51,034 nucleotides of DNA from Streptococcus suis (GTDB lineage: Bacteria > Bacillota > Bacilli > Lactobacillales > Streptococcaceae): positions 1 to 51,034 of the forward strand of contig NZ_JAGFUX010000011.1 of NCBI RefSeq assembly GCF_017601095.1, read 5' to 3'. A program made the translations under genes and the position numbers. Under the pieces are notes generated by a model that worked only from the letters and a program-made list of their open reading frames with translations, did no database searches and was not told where the DNA came from. Shown in pieces: positions 29,800 through 38,120 of the stretch; the first letter of the stretch is position 1, and each line of letters opens with the position of its first letter.

Positions 29800-30186
29800 A
29801 TGAAACTACATGTCGAACTATCCCGTTTCCGTGTCAAAGAGGGGAAGTCAGCTGTCGTTGACCAGTGGATGGCCTTTCTCAACGAGCACATGGAAGACAC
29901 CCTTCTCACTCTTGAAGGAGAGAAAATGTATGTCGAAACCATCTTCCGCGAGGTATTGGATGGCCGCGAATACCTCTACTGGTACTCCGTTCAAGCAGAA
30001 AGTGGGGTTGAGGTAGAAGATTCTGAGTCCTACATCGATAAAAAACATTTAGAATATTGGGAAGAATGCATTGATTCCAGCTACGGCATGGTAGACCTTG
30101 ACCCTCAGGTCATCATGATTCCGAAGCCAATTTATGAAACCATGGAAGAGCTGGACAGACAGTACGATGAGACCTATAAAAAATGA
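29800..30186 (+). CDS. DUF6176-like small protein
   Basis: A 128-aa soluble acidic protein. The pattern LSRFRVKEGKSAVVDQWMAF, then EGEKMYVETIFREVLDGREY and LYWYSVQAE, fits the DUF6176 family of small alpha-beta proteins of unknown function as I remember it. No signal peptide or membrane segment. AAGGAG stands 8 nt before ATG 29800. The stop codon lies inside a bidirectional terminator shared with the convergent DUF59 gene. No promoter is obvious between the ilvD terminator and the gene. Confidence 0.82.
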   Translation: MKLHVELSRFRVKEGKSAVVDQWMAFLNEHMEDTLLTLEGEKMYVETIFREVLDGREYLYWYSVQAESGVEVEDSESYIDKKHLEYWEECIDSSYGMVDLDPQVIMIPKPIYETMEELDRQYDETYKK

Positions 30187-30208
30187 GTTGCGGCAGGCAA
30201 CTCATTTT
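30180..30208. terminator. Bidirectional terminator between convergent genes
   Basis: Arms AAAATGAGTTGC and GCAACTCATTTT with a 5-nt loop. The stop codons of the DUF6176 gene (plus) and of the DUF59 gene (minus) both overlap it. It is also the likely end of the long accessory Sec transcript. Confidence 0.88.
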
Positions 30209-30548
30209 ATTTAGGACTAATACCTAGTGTAATCCGTCCAAGACGGCTGATACGGGTCATTTTCCAAGCTGGTGACCAGACGATTTCGACCTGGGCATCC
30301 TCAATTCCCTCAATGGTTTTCAAGGCCGTAACCAATTCCCCAGGCATGGTATCGGCACAGGAACAGCCTGCATCCGTAAAGGTCATGGTGACCTTACAAA
30401 AACCAGCGTCATCCACATTTATCTCATAAACCAAACCTAGATTGTAAATATCTAACTCAATTTCTGGATCATAAATGGTTTCAAGAATTTTGACCAACTG
30501 ATCCGATAGAGCAGCTGCTCGGTCGTTCAAGAGTATATCGTCTCGCAT
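30207..30548 (-). CDS. MIP18/DUF59 family protein (SufT/PaaD-like)
   Basis: A 113-aa protein with the DUF59 core: ILETIYDPEIELDIYNLGLVY, VTMTFTDAGCSCADTMPGEL with the conserved cysteine region, and the C-terminal VWSPAWKM. Family members help mature Fe-S proteins. It is directly behind the asp4-like gene (35-nt gap, GGAGGG just upstream of ATG 30548) with no terminator between, so it is probably co-transcribed with the accessory Sec genes. A functional link to adhesin export is not expected. The link to SUF and IlvD by function is more natural. Confidence 0.85.
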   Translation of the reverse strand: MRDDILLNDRAAALSDQLVKILETIYDPEIELDIYNLGLVYEINVDDAGFCKVTMTFTDAGCSCADTMPGELVTALKTIEGIEDAQVEIVWSPAWKMTRISRLGRITLGISPK

Positions 30549-30583
30549 TTTCCCTCCTATAGTCTATCTCAATCTTTAACTGC

Positions 30584-30763
30584 TTATTGAAAAAGGGACT
30601 GTAACTGCCCCAACAAGGAGAACAAAACAGCAAGCGTCATGATAATAATCAAGATAATGTAGACCAATGGTTTCCGTTTTTTCTCTTTTTTAGGTTCAAC
30701 ATAGCGAGCATTTTGAATGCGTGACTCGATGTCTTTTTTCAATAAAGGATTTTCTTTAGCCAT
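30584..30763 (-). CDS. asp4: Accessory Sec protein Asp4-like (SecE-like single-span membrane protein)
   Basis: A 59-aa protein beginning MAKENPLLKKDIESRIQN, with a Lys-rich stretch (PKKEKKRKP, about residues 27-35), one hydrophobic span (about 36-55) and the end GQLQSLFQ. The gene overlaps the gtfB 3' end by 8 nt (ATGGCTAA). In streptococcal SRR loci gtfB is followed by asp4 and asp5, small proteins likened to SecE and SecG; position, size and topology fit Asp4. Homology is too thin to separate Asp4 from Asp5 by eye. No second small gene follows. Confidence 0.78.
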   Translation of the reverse strand: MAKENPLLKKDIESRIQNARYVEPKKEKKRKPLVYIILIIIMTLAVLFSLLGQLQSLFQ

Positions 30764-32087
30764 TAACCTCTACCTCTTCACCCAAGGCCTTTTGATAGGC
30801 TACCTGAGTCTCTTGTCCAAGTCCAGTACGTTGTTTTACGATAAAGTCACTAGGAGAGTCTACAAAGCGCTTGATTCCCTCAATCATTTTATTGGCTTGA
30901 CTAAATAGCACAATGTTTTCTGGCAAAGTTAAATGACGATTATGTGCCGTATTTTCAAATGCAAAAATTGCCTGATTGTATTCAAAGGCGCGGCGCACAA
31001 CTCCTTCTACTTCACTTCCATGGTTAACATCCAAATATATATCACAGGTTTCCAATAAATTGGTCAAGGCATCCTGGCGAACATTTGGATAGAGAGTCAC
31101 TTGATTTCTAGTCCCATATTGCATCAGGCGACTTGACATCTCGGTCAAGGCAGCAACATGAAAATGATAATCTGGCAAGGAGTCTAGTAAGAAATCAAAA
31201 TGCTGGATTTGGTCCGAATTGGTCACAATTAGGATATTCTTACTTCCCCCATTCACACGTCTGTCTGGATAAATCATTCCTAAGTGTGAAATACGACTTC
31301 TTTGTTCTTCTGGCAGTAGGTCTAGCATTTGCTGATAAGTTGCCTTATCTTGTACCAAAATGCGTTGATTTCGACTTGTCTTAGCTAGTTTCAACTGCAT
31401 ATTTCCTGGAATTGCTCCATTCAAACCTTCCTGCCAAAACAAGATATCTTCCCCAGGTCCTTGTAAAGCATAGGTGATGAAAAATGGATAAGAGAGCGAA
31501 TTATACAATACACGATTTGTCTCTAGACCCAGTACTTCCAAAAAATAACGGAAGAATGAAGCCTTATCCGGAAACAGTCTGGTTTGCCCTTGCCAGTTCA
31601 AGATAATGTCTGCTGTCAAGTAGTTTTCCACAATGACTTCCACTCCTTGGCTGTCATAATAGCTTTTGGTATTGGCTACTTGCTGCTCATTAAAACTGGT
31701 CCGAGCAAATAATTTTCCAAAGCGATTGTAGTGATCCGTATACCGAACTTTGCCTGCTCGATCCATCCAATCAACCGCCTTAACCAATCGTCTATAACTT
31801 GGCTCAGCAAAGAAAATTTTACCCCGCAAAACATCATAGTCCCAAATCTCACCATCACGACTGGTTCCTGTAATTTCCCAAAAATTTTGAACAGGGACTT
31901 GGTTAAAGTACAAGGGCTTCCCAACGCCATCTCCAAAGCCACAGAAATACGAATAGGCAGAAAGCACTCCATCAGGAAGAAATCCATCATCCTGTACAAC
32001 AATGACTGGGCCGGTAAAACCAGAAACTTGCAATGAATGATGTAAATCTTTTGCTTCCCTATTGAATTGATCTAAGATAGTTATCAC
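30756..32087 (-). CDS. gtfB: Accessory Sec system glycosylation chaperone GtfB
   Basis: A 443-aa partner of GtfA. In the family GtfB lacks catalysis, binds the serine-rich substrate and stabilises GtfA so that GlcNAc is added to Ser/Thr of the adhesin before export. N-terminal ITILDQFNREAKDLHHSLQV and FLPDGVLSAYSYF, and the C-terminal DIYLDVNHGSEVEGVVRRAF, match GtfB. I choose GTG 32087 as start: GGAGG lies 7 nt upstream and the GTG overlaps the gtfA TGA (GTGA). The longer frame from 32117 would begin inside gtfA without an RBS. Confidence 0.9.
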   Translation of the reverse strand: MITILDQFNREAKDLHHSLQVSGFTGPVIVVQDDGFLPDGVLSAYSYFCGFGDGVGKPLYFNQVPVQNFWEITGTSRDGEIWDYDVLRGKIFFAEPSYRRLVKAVDWMDRAGKVRYTDHYNRFGKLFARTSFNEQQVANTKSYYDSQGVEVIVENYLTADIILNWQGQTRLFPDKASFFRYFLEVLGLETNRVLYNSLSYPFFITYALQGPGEDILFWQEGLNGAIPGNMQLKLAKTSRNQRILVQDKATYQQMLDLLPEEQRSRISHLGMIYPDRRVNGGSKNILIVTNSDQIQHFDFLLDSLPDYHFHVAALTEMSSRLMQYGTRNQVTLYPNVRQDALTNLLETCDIYLDVNHGSEVEGVVRRAFEYNQAIFAFENTAHNRHLTLPENIVLFSQANKMIEGIKRFVDSPSDFIVKQRTGLGQETQVAYQKALGEEVEVNG

Positions 32088-33592
32088 TTGGCAACCTCCT
32101 GGATGAATGCCATCCACTTCTCTTCTAATTTTCTTGTCAAAAAGTCCTCTGCTCGTCGATAGGAAGCCTGGTGGAAGGATTCTGTTTGCTCAGCTTGCTG
32201 ATAGAAGGCAATCAACTTCTCCGCAAAGGCTTTCGCATAGGCATCCGCAGCATCCGGACGTAAACGAGGAATCAAATACCCATTTTTCTCATTCTCAATG
32301 AAAGTCTGATTGCCATAGGGCACATCCAGTCCAATCATGGCTAGACCAGAGCCAATTGCCTCCATCAAGGTCAATCCAAAACCTTCACTCGTAGAGGCTG
32401 ATAAATACACCTCATAATTCTGGTAAATAGACTTCAAATCTTGATGGCCTTTCAAGCGGATATAATCTTGAGCCTGGTGCTCTTCTATCAACTGTTGGAG
32501 ATGACCGCGTTGGCCACCTTCTCCATAGATATCAAAAACCAAATCTGGCAAACTTTCACGAGCCAACACCACTCCCTTCACCAACCAATCAATATGTTTC
32601 TCCGTCGCTAAACGAGAACAGGTTAGGGTTGAAAATGGTCTGCGACTTTGCTCAGGATAAGCTAATTGGTCCAAACTTCCTACGGGAATGGTAATCACCT
32701 TTGGCGCCTGTCCTTGATAATGGCGGAATTGTTCAGCCAAAGTCTGCGTTTGGGCATCCGTCGATGTGATGAAGGCATCAATTGCCCCAGCATTGGTAAA
32801 TTGATATTCATAGAAATTATTCCATAAAATCGTATCTTCTGTCACATGCCCATCACTATAATGCTCCGCGTGTACGACAACCGCTACCTTGGCATCTCCT
32901 TTATTCCGTAAGACAGCTTGACCAATCTCGGTCGAACGATCCACCAAGAGGATATCCTGGCTCCCAAGATGCAACTGCTGCAACATGCGTTCGATCAACT
33001 CTTCTTTCGAATAGAGCAAGGCATCTGGAAAACGGTAGAGACTCTTTTTATCCGAGCAATTCTCCTCATAAGCAACACTACCATTTTCATTATAAAAGAC
33101 TCTCCGATAGAGTTTTGGTGTGTTTTGATCCGGTGCGTAATACTCCGAAAACATGCGCGTATAGCTATAATAGTCCTTGCGGATTAATTTCCCCCTGCTC
33201 AGGTACTCGACACGCTGGACAACAGTTGGATCATCTTTTTTGAAAAAGGCGATGACATGGGCGTCCTGTCCTGTATAACGGTAACGAATCGCTGTTGCAG
33301 TATGAGTTTCCACTTCCACCGCTGTATGTAAACTAGCTTGAAAATCCTCTAATCGGTAGGTTGTTGGCGCAATTTTCAAATCCGTGAAAAAGCTGTACAA
33401 CCAAATGATTTCCTCATCTTCAAAACCGATATTCTTGGTAAAGTGAGCAATATTTTCATTTTGAAACATATCCGTAAAAATAAATTTCGTTTCAAGACCT
33501 AGTTTTCGAAAGATACTTGCTCGATAAGCTTGGGCATACTCCACGCCACTACTTGCCCAACCAATTCCTTTGTTTATATTATATATTGTCAT
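32084..33592 (-). CDS. gtfA: Accessory Sec system glycosyltransferase GtfA
   Basis: A 502-aa GT4-family (GT-B fold) glycosyltransferase which, with GtfB, puts the first GlcNAc onto serine/threonine of the SRR adhesin in the cytoplasm. The start MTIYNINKGIGWASSGVEYA is highly characteristic. The donor-binding part shows STSEGFGLTLMEAIGSGLAM, the EX7E motif of GT4 enzymes. Gap to secA2 is 12 nt; the stop overlaps gtfB. No further sugar-adding glycosyltransferases are present in the visible part of the locus, so the glycan may be simple or extended by genes outside the window. Confidence 0.94.
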   Translation of the reverse strand: MTIYNINKGIGWASSGVEYAQAYRASIFRKLGLETKFIFTDMFQNENIAHFTKNIGFEDEEIIWLYSFFTDLKIAPTTYRLEDFQASLHTAVEVETHTATAIRYRYTGQDAHVIAFFKKDDPTVVQRVEYLSRGKLIRKDYYSYTRMFSEYYAPDQNTPKLYRRVFYNENGSVAYEENCSDKKSLYRFPDALLYSKEELIERMLQQLHLGSQDILLVDRSTEIGQAVLRNKGDAKVAVVVHAEHYSDGHVTEDTILWNNFYEYQFTNAGAIDAFITSTDAQTQTLAEQFRHYQGQAPKVITIPVGSLDQLAYPEQSRRPFSTLTCSRLATEKHIDWLVKGVVLARESLPDLVFDIYGEGGQRGHLQQLIEEHQAQDYIRLKGHQDLKSIYQNYEVYLSASTSEGFGLTLMEAIGSGLAMIGLDVPYGNQTFIENEKNGYLIPRLRPDAADAYAKAFAEKLIAFYQQAEQTESFHQASYRRAEDFLTRKLEEKWMAFIQEVAK

Positions 33593-33604
33593 TCTTCATC
33601 CTTT

Positions 33605-35992
33605 TTATACATAATAAACAGACTGCTTCCCATTTGGCAGGGTTTCAATCGTACTCAATAGGATATTCCTTGCAATCTTTTGATGTACTTCTTGAGCCAT
33701 GTTTCCATAGGAATGCAAGGCTTCTTTATAGTACTCATACATGTTATTCCGTTGAGCCAAAACACGCGTATTCACTACTCCTTTTAATTGTTGCAAGCTG
33801 TCCACTTCCTCAACCCAGCACTCATCTATGGCTTTCAAGATGGATACCCTATAAAACTCTGACAATTCTTCTTCCGACTGAAAATGAGTCTTTTTAAAGT
33901 TCAGTTCTTTTTGGATTAATTTCTGCAAATATGCTGCCACCTCTTGTTGATTGGCGGTCGAAAATCCTTTCGGAAATGCCTTAAAGGAGTAAGTGATATT
34001 GTCCAAAATATACCGTCTGACCTGATGGCGACTTGGCTGGGGGTTGGCATCCAGAAATTCCTGGATGGTTTTTTCAAAGATGAGTTGAATCTTCTCCTCA
34101 TAACCGCCTCCATCCTGCATCAGCCGATTGCGTAAATCGTAAATCTTATTCCGTTGCACTCGCATACTTTCATCGAATTGAACAGTTGAATGCCGAGATT
34201 GGATAGCCATATCTTCTGAACGAATTTGGGCGGTCTTGATAATAGAACGAAATCGTCTCCCCTTCAGTGCTTGTCCAAACCGTTTTTGCTCAGTTTGATT
34301 GTATCTTCTTAGGTAGCGTTTGGCCCACTCAGGTCCAAAATTTACCAATAGCTCATCCTCTAGGGAAACAAAGAATTGTGACATCCCTGGCTCTCCCTGA
34401 CGACCAGCTCGCCCTCGCAATTGGCCATCCATACGGCTATTTGCCATCCTCTCAGTTCCAATAACGGCTAACCCACCTAGCTCTGCTACACCAGGACCAA
34501 GCTTAATGTCTGTCCCTCGGCCTGCCATCACTGTTGCACAGGTTACCATACCATATTGTCCAGCCTCTTGAATGATCAAGGCTTCTTTTGCAACATTATT
34601 TGCAGTCAACGTGTTATGGGCAATCCCTTCTTGCAAGAGCAATTGTGAATAAATTTTGGTTACATCAACAGAACCAGAAATCAAGAGGATTGGCCGGCCT
34701 TGTTCATGCAATTCCTTAACCATTTCCATTGTTGCCATGATTTTTTCGGGCAGGGTGGCATACACTTTATCAGGATAATCAATCCGTTGAATCGGAAGGT
34801 TGGTCGGAATAGCAATGACTGGAACTTTATAAGTACGGATGAGTTCGTCTTCTGCTTCTCGACCCGTACCTGTCATACCAGACAAAGTTGGAAACATATT
34901 GAACAAACTTTGATAGGTAACCGAACCCATGGCACGGTTTTCCTGAGTTTTGGTCACCCCTTCTTTGGATTCAATGGCCTGGTGGATACCCGATTGAAGC
35001 CGCGTTCCTTCTAGGATACGCCCAGAACGGTTGTCCAACAATTTTACCTCATCATCATGAACAATATAGTCATAATCACGACGGTATATATAATGAGCTC
35101 TCAAGGCCAAATTAATTTGCCGGTTCAATTCCCAAGCCGTTTCATCGTAGAGATCTTCAATAGCAAAATATTTTTCAGCTGCTACCATCCCTTGTTCTGT
35201 CAAGTAAACTTCTCGTTTATCAAAATTGAAATAGAAATCCACTTCCTCTTTCAAGGTCAATACGAACTGATTACAGCTATCAAAGAGATTGGATTGCACC
35301 CGAGGACTTCCAGAGATAATCAAGGGCGTCTGCGCAATATCCAAAAGGACGGCATCCGCTTCGTCAACGATAACAAAATGAAATTCACGCATAAATTTAT
35401 TATCGATAGAAGATGCCAAATTTTCCATGAGGTAGTCAAAGCCCAAGGCTGTACCTGTTGTATAGGTAATATCGGCAGCGTATACAGCTCGTTTTTCCTC
35501 AACATCTGGATCGTAACCCTCTTCAAAGACTCCAACCCCAACAGTGAGTCCCAAGAAACGATAAACTTCTCCCATTTCCTCAGCATCCCGTTTGGCCAAG
35601 TAGTCATTGGTTGTAACCAGAATCGCACCTTTACCAGATAAGCCATTTAAATAGAGAGGCATGGTGGCAGTCAATGTCTTACCTTCACCGGTCTTCATCT
35701 CAGCGATATTGCCCTGATGCAAGGCGATTGCCCCCATCACCTGTACATCGTAGGGAAACTTCCCTAAAATGCGGTAACAGGCCTCCCTACACACAGCAAA
35801 GGCTTCCACCATCAAGTCGTCCAAACCTTCGCCTTCCAAAAGCCGTTTTTTAAATAAAATGGTTTGTTCTTGTAGTTCTTCATCTGTCATTTCAGAATAA
35901 TAGGTCCGTAACTTGTTGACCTTTCGTGCATAACGACGAATACCGGCCAGACGCATACTATTAAGAATTGCTGAACTTGATAATTTATTCAT
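33605..35992 (-). CDS. secA2: Accessory Sec system translocase ATPase SecA2
   Basis: A 795-aa motor that drives the glycosylated adhesin through SecY2. The nucleotide-binding domain has EMKTGEGKTLTATMPLYLNG (Walker A around residues 99-107) and VDEADAVLLD. The second RecA-like domain has TVMAGRGTDIKLGPGV and GQLRGRAGRQGEPG. It is about 50 aa shorter than housekeeping SecA and lacks the C-terminal zinc-binding tail, as usual for SecA2. The ATG overlaps the asp3 stop (TAATG). Confidence 0.96.
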   Translation of the reverse strand: MNKLSSSAILNSMRLAGIRRYARKVNKLRTYYSEMTDEELQEQTILFKKRLLEGEGLDDLMVEAFAVCREACYRILGKFPYDVQVMGAIALHQGNIAEMKTGEGKTLTATMPLYLNGLSGKGAILVTTNDYLAKRDAEEMGEVYRFLGLTVGVGVFEEGYDPDVEEKRAVYAADITYTTGTALGFDYLMENLASSIDNKFMREFHFVIVDEADAVLLDIAQTPLIISGSPRVQSNLFDSCNQFVLTLKEEVDFYFNFDKREVYLTEQGMVAAEKYFAIEDLYDETAWELNRQINLALRAHYIYRRDYDYIVHDDEVKLLDNRSGRILEGTRLQSGIHQAIESKEGVTKTQENRAMGSVTYQSLFNMFPTLSGMTGTGREAEDELIRTYKVPVIAIPTNLPIQRIDYPDKVYATLPEKIMATMEMVKELHEQGRPILLISGSVDVTKIYSQLLLQEGIAHNTLTANNVAKEALIIQEAGQYGMVTCATVMAGRGTDIKLGPGVAELGGLAVIGTERMANSRMDGQLRGRAGRQGEPGMSQFFVSLEDELLVNFGPEWAKRYLRRYNQTEQKRFGQALKGRRFRSIIKTAQIRSEDMAIQSRHSTVQFDESMRVQRNKIYDLRNRLMQDGGGYEEKIQLIFEKTIQEFLDANPQPSRHQVRRYILDNITYSFKAFPKGFSTANQQEVAAYLQKLIQKELNFKKTHFQSEEELSEFYRVSILKAIDECWVEEVDSLQQLKGVVNTRVLAQRNNMYEYYKEALHSYGNMAQEVHQKIARNILLSTIETLPNGKQSVYYV

Positions 35993-36546
35993 TACACTCC
36001 TTCATCATTTGCAACTTGAATGAGACTTTTTACCAGGTATAGCGAATCGGGAAGAATCTTCTCCCAGTATTTTCGACTCGGAACATCCTCCAGTTGCAGT
36101 TCACCTGCACCTGTGTGACCGTACAAGGACAAGGAATGAAACACCAAATGGTCACAACCTGCCCCCATCAAACTAATCGAGTAGGAATAGGCTTGTTCAG
36201 GAAAGACAAAACAATCATCTTCATCCCTCAATATTTGGGTTCCAATCTGTTCATCCTGCCGATTAAAGTACCGCAGTTGCAGATAACAAGTCCCCTCTGG
36301 CACAGAAGAAAACTCCTTCAATACTGTATAACTTTCCCCTGGTACCAAAATGGGTAGAGAAGGCGACACACGATGGGCTTGGTAGTTGGTTTTGGATTGC
36401 CATGTCTTGATAGCCTTTCCCGCCGCAAAATAAGGATTTTCAAAATATACGCTTCGATCGACAAAACGGATACTGGATCCGTAAAGATAATTTGAGTGAC
36501 TGGCAACATCACCCCAGTAAATGCGATCAATTAGCTTTTTTTCCAC
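35992..36546 (-). CDS. asp3: Accessory Sec system protein Asp3
   Basis: A 184-aa cytoplasmic protein that forms the Asp1-Asp2-Asp3 complex with SecA2 at the membrane. The start is GTG (EKKLIDRIYWGDVASHSNY) with AAGGAG upstream. The beta-rich carbohydrate-module-like stretch (SYTVLKEFSSVPEGTCYLQLRYFN) fits the family, in which Asp3 binds unglycosylated serine-rich sequence. It overlaps secA2 by 1 nt. Confidence 0.9.
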   Translation of the reverse strand: MEKKLIDRIYWGDVASHSNYLYGSSIRFVDRSVYFENPYFAAGKAIKTWQSKTNYQAHRVSPSLPILVPGESYTVLKEFSSVPEGTCYLQLRYFNRQDEQIGTQILRDEDDCFVFPEQAYSYSISLMGAGCDHLVFHSLSLYGHTGAGELQLEDVPSRKYWEKILPDSLYLVKSLIQVANDEGV

Positions 36547-36548
36547 TA

Positions 36549-38120
36549 TTAACTCCTTCCAAAATCATGCGATAAAACCCGCTGATATTGGGTCATGAAC
36601 CACTTGTTAATCGAAATGCTATTATCATTATGTCGACCTTCATAGCCTTTTGCAAAAATATGCACATCCTCTTCCGCCAAAAAGTCAATGAGACGTATGG
36701 TCGCCAAAGGATCATAGTCATCCTGCTCCATATAGGCAATCGCAAATTTAGTATTTTCCAAATTTGCTTGAGAAAATTTTTCCCAAAAACGCAAATTAAA
36801 GGCCTTAATCTGATCATCTGCAGATGAGCCTACGACATTTCGAATCATATCTGCACTGGTCTCAAACTCATCTGGTCGCTTTAATTTCAAGTTAGTAACT
36901 ACATCACCTAAATTGGTAAAGGGTTTCCCTACAATAACCGCATGGGGTTCTAACATAGCGGAATAATAAAGACCACCAAAAGCTCCCATCGACAATCCTG
37001 AAAGGACCAACTCCTGTTTGGTAAAGCCTAGGTAGTCAAGACTCTCCTGAATCACAGCGACAATCTGACTCTCTAGCTCCTCCGTTCCCGAGTAGAAACA
37101 ACCACCCTCCAGACGGGGATCCGATAAGAGCAGGAAAGGAGTTCCTAAACTCTTCATCATAAAGAAACCTTCAAAACCTTCTGCAGGACGATAACCCGAA
37201 AAATACACATTAAGTGGCGGCGTGAGATCGCCTGGATGGAAGTAAGAGAAAATTTCTTGCCTTTTAGAATCAACCATACGCTGACCGCCTAAAATAAACC
37301 GACCCAATCCATTTCGAGACCGACGCCAGTGACAAGGCCCCATTTTAAGACTTCCCTCACCCTTGGCAGAGACCGAGATAGAATAGTATCCAATCCCTTC
37401 CAATTCTGGCAACTGTACAGGTTCTGTAAAATCCTCTTCGTACAGGTAGTAACGATCCATCACATCTGAAACACTTCCCAATCGAATAGAGACAATTTCA
37501 AACCGCAAGGAGAGAGAACCCGTTTTGATATATTCTGGCCAAATTTCAAGCCGTGCCTCTTCCGCCACCAAATTATAACGGAAAGTAAACAAAGGAGAAT
37601 AGTCCTCTCCAAAATGACCTGAAAACTCGACCCCAACATGACCATCATATTGAACAGACCCAGAAAATTGAGGATGGATATCGATGTCTGACACTTTTAG
37701 CTTCGCCCCATACTGTCCTGAAAAAAGGTTTTTTGCTAAAAATTGAAGTTTTTCCATTCGTGAACTGAGTAATGGCAAGTTTTGTGGACGCATGGCACGA
37801 ACATAGCCATCTTGCGTCTGCTCTAGTATCACTCCCTCTTCATCCAAAAAAGTGGCATAGGGGTCTAAATAGTCTTGAAAGACCTGTAAACTTTCTTCTT
37901 TGACTGGCGAGGTCACTACTAAACCGGCGAGCTGAAATGGTCGGCGCATAACCGGACCTGCTACGGATTCATCATCCCAAATCAAGCCTGCCTCACGCCA
38001 AATATCCAATAAATCTGAAATGGAAGATTCCCTTGCATAGAACCATTCGATCTCTTGAGGTAATTCAAGAGATTGGGACCAATCTGACTCTCCAATTTGT
38101 ACAATTCTTAATTTTCCCAT
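36549..38120 (-). CDS. asp2: Accessory Sec system protein Asp2 (export factor and O-acetyltransferase)
   Basis: A 523-aa protein with an alpha/beta-hydrolase-like C-terminal domain. Ser377 in GLSMGAFGG is the likely nucleophile. His497 in GYEGRHNDNS and an acidic residue in YMEQDDYDP (about 463-471) could complete the triad. In S. gordonii Asp2 acetylates GlcNAc on the adhesin, and the intact residues suggest the same here. The start directly abuts the asp1 stop (TAAATG), so the two are coupled. Confidence 0.93.
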   Translation of the reverse strand: MGKLRIVQIGESDWSQSLELPQEIEWFYARESSISDLLDIWREAGLIWDDESVAGPVMRRPFQLAGLVVTSPVKEESLQVFQDYLDPYATFLDEEGVILEQTQDGYVRAMRPQNLPLLSSRMEKLQFLAKNLFSGQYGAKLKVSDIDIHPQFSGSVQYDGHVGVEFSGHFGEDYSPLFTFRYNLVAEEARLEIWPEYIKTGSLSLRFEIVSIRLGSVSDVMDRYYLYEEDFTEPVQLPELEGIGYYSISVSAKGEGSLKMGPCHWRRSRNGLGRFILGGQRMVDSKRQEIFSYFHPGDLTPPLNVYFSGYRPAEGFEGFFMMKSLGTPFLLLSDPRLEGGCFYSGTEELESQIVAVIQESLDYLGFTKQELVLSGLSMGAFGGLYYSAMLEPHAVIVGKPFTNLGDVVTNLKLKRPDEFETSADMIRNVVGSSADDQIKAFNLRFWEKFSQANLENTKFAIAYMEQDDYDPLATIRLIDFLAEEDVHIFAKGYEGRHNDNSISINKWFMTQYQRVLSHDFGRS

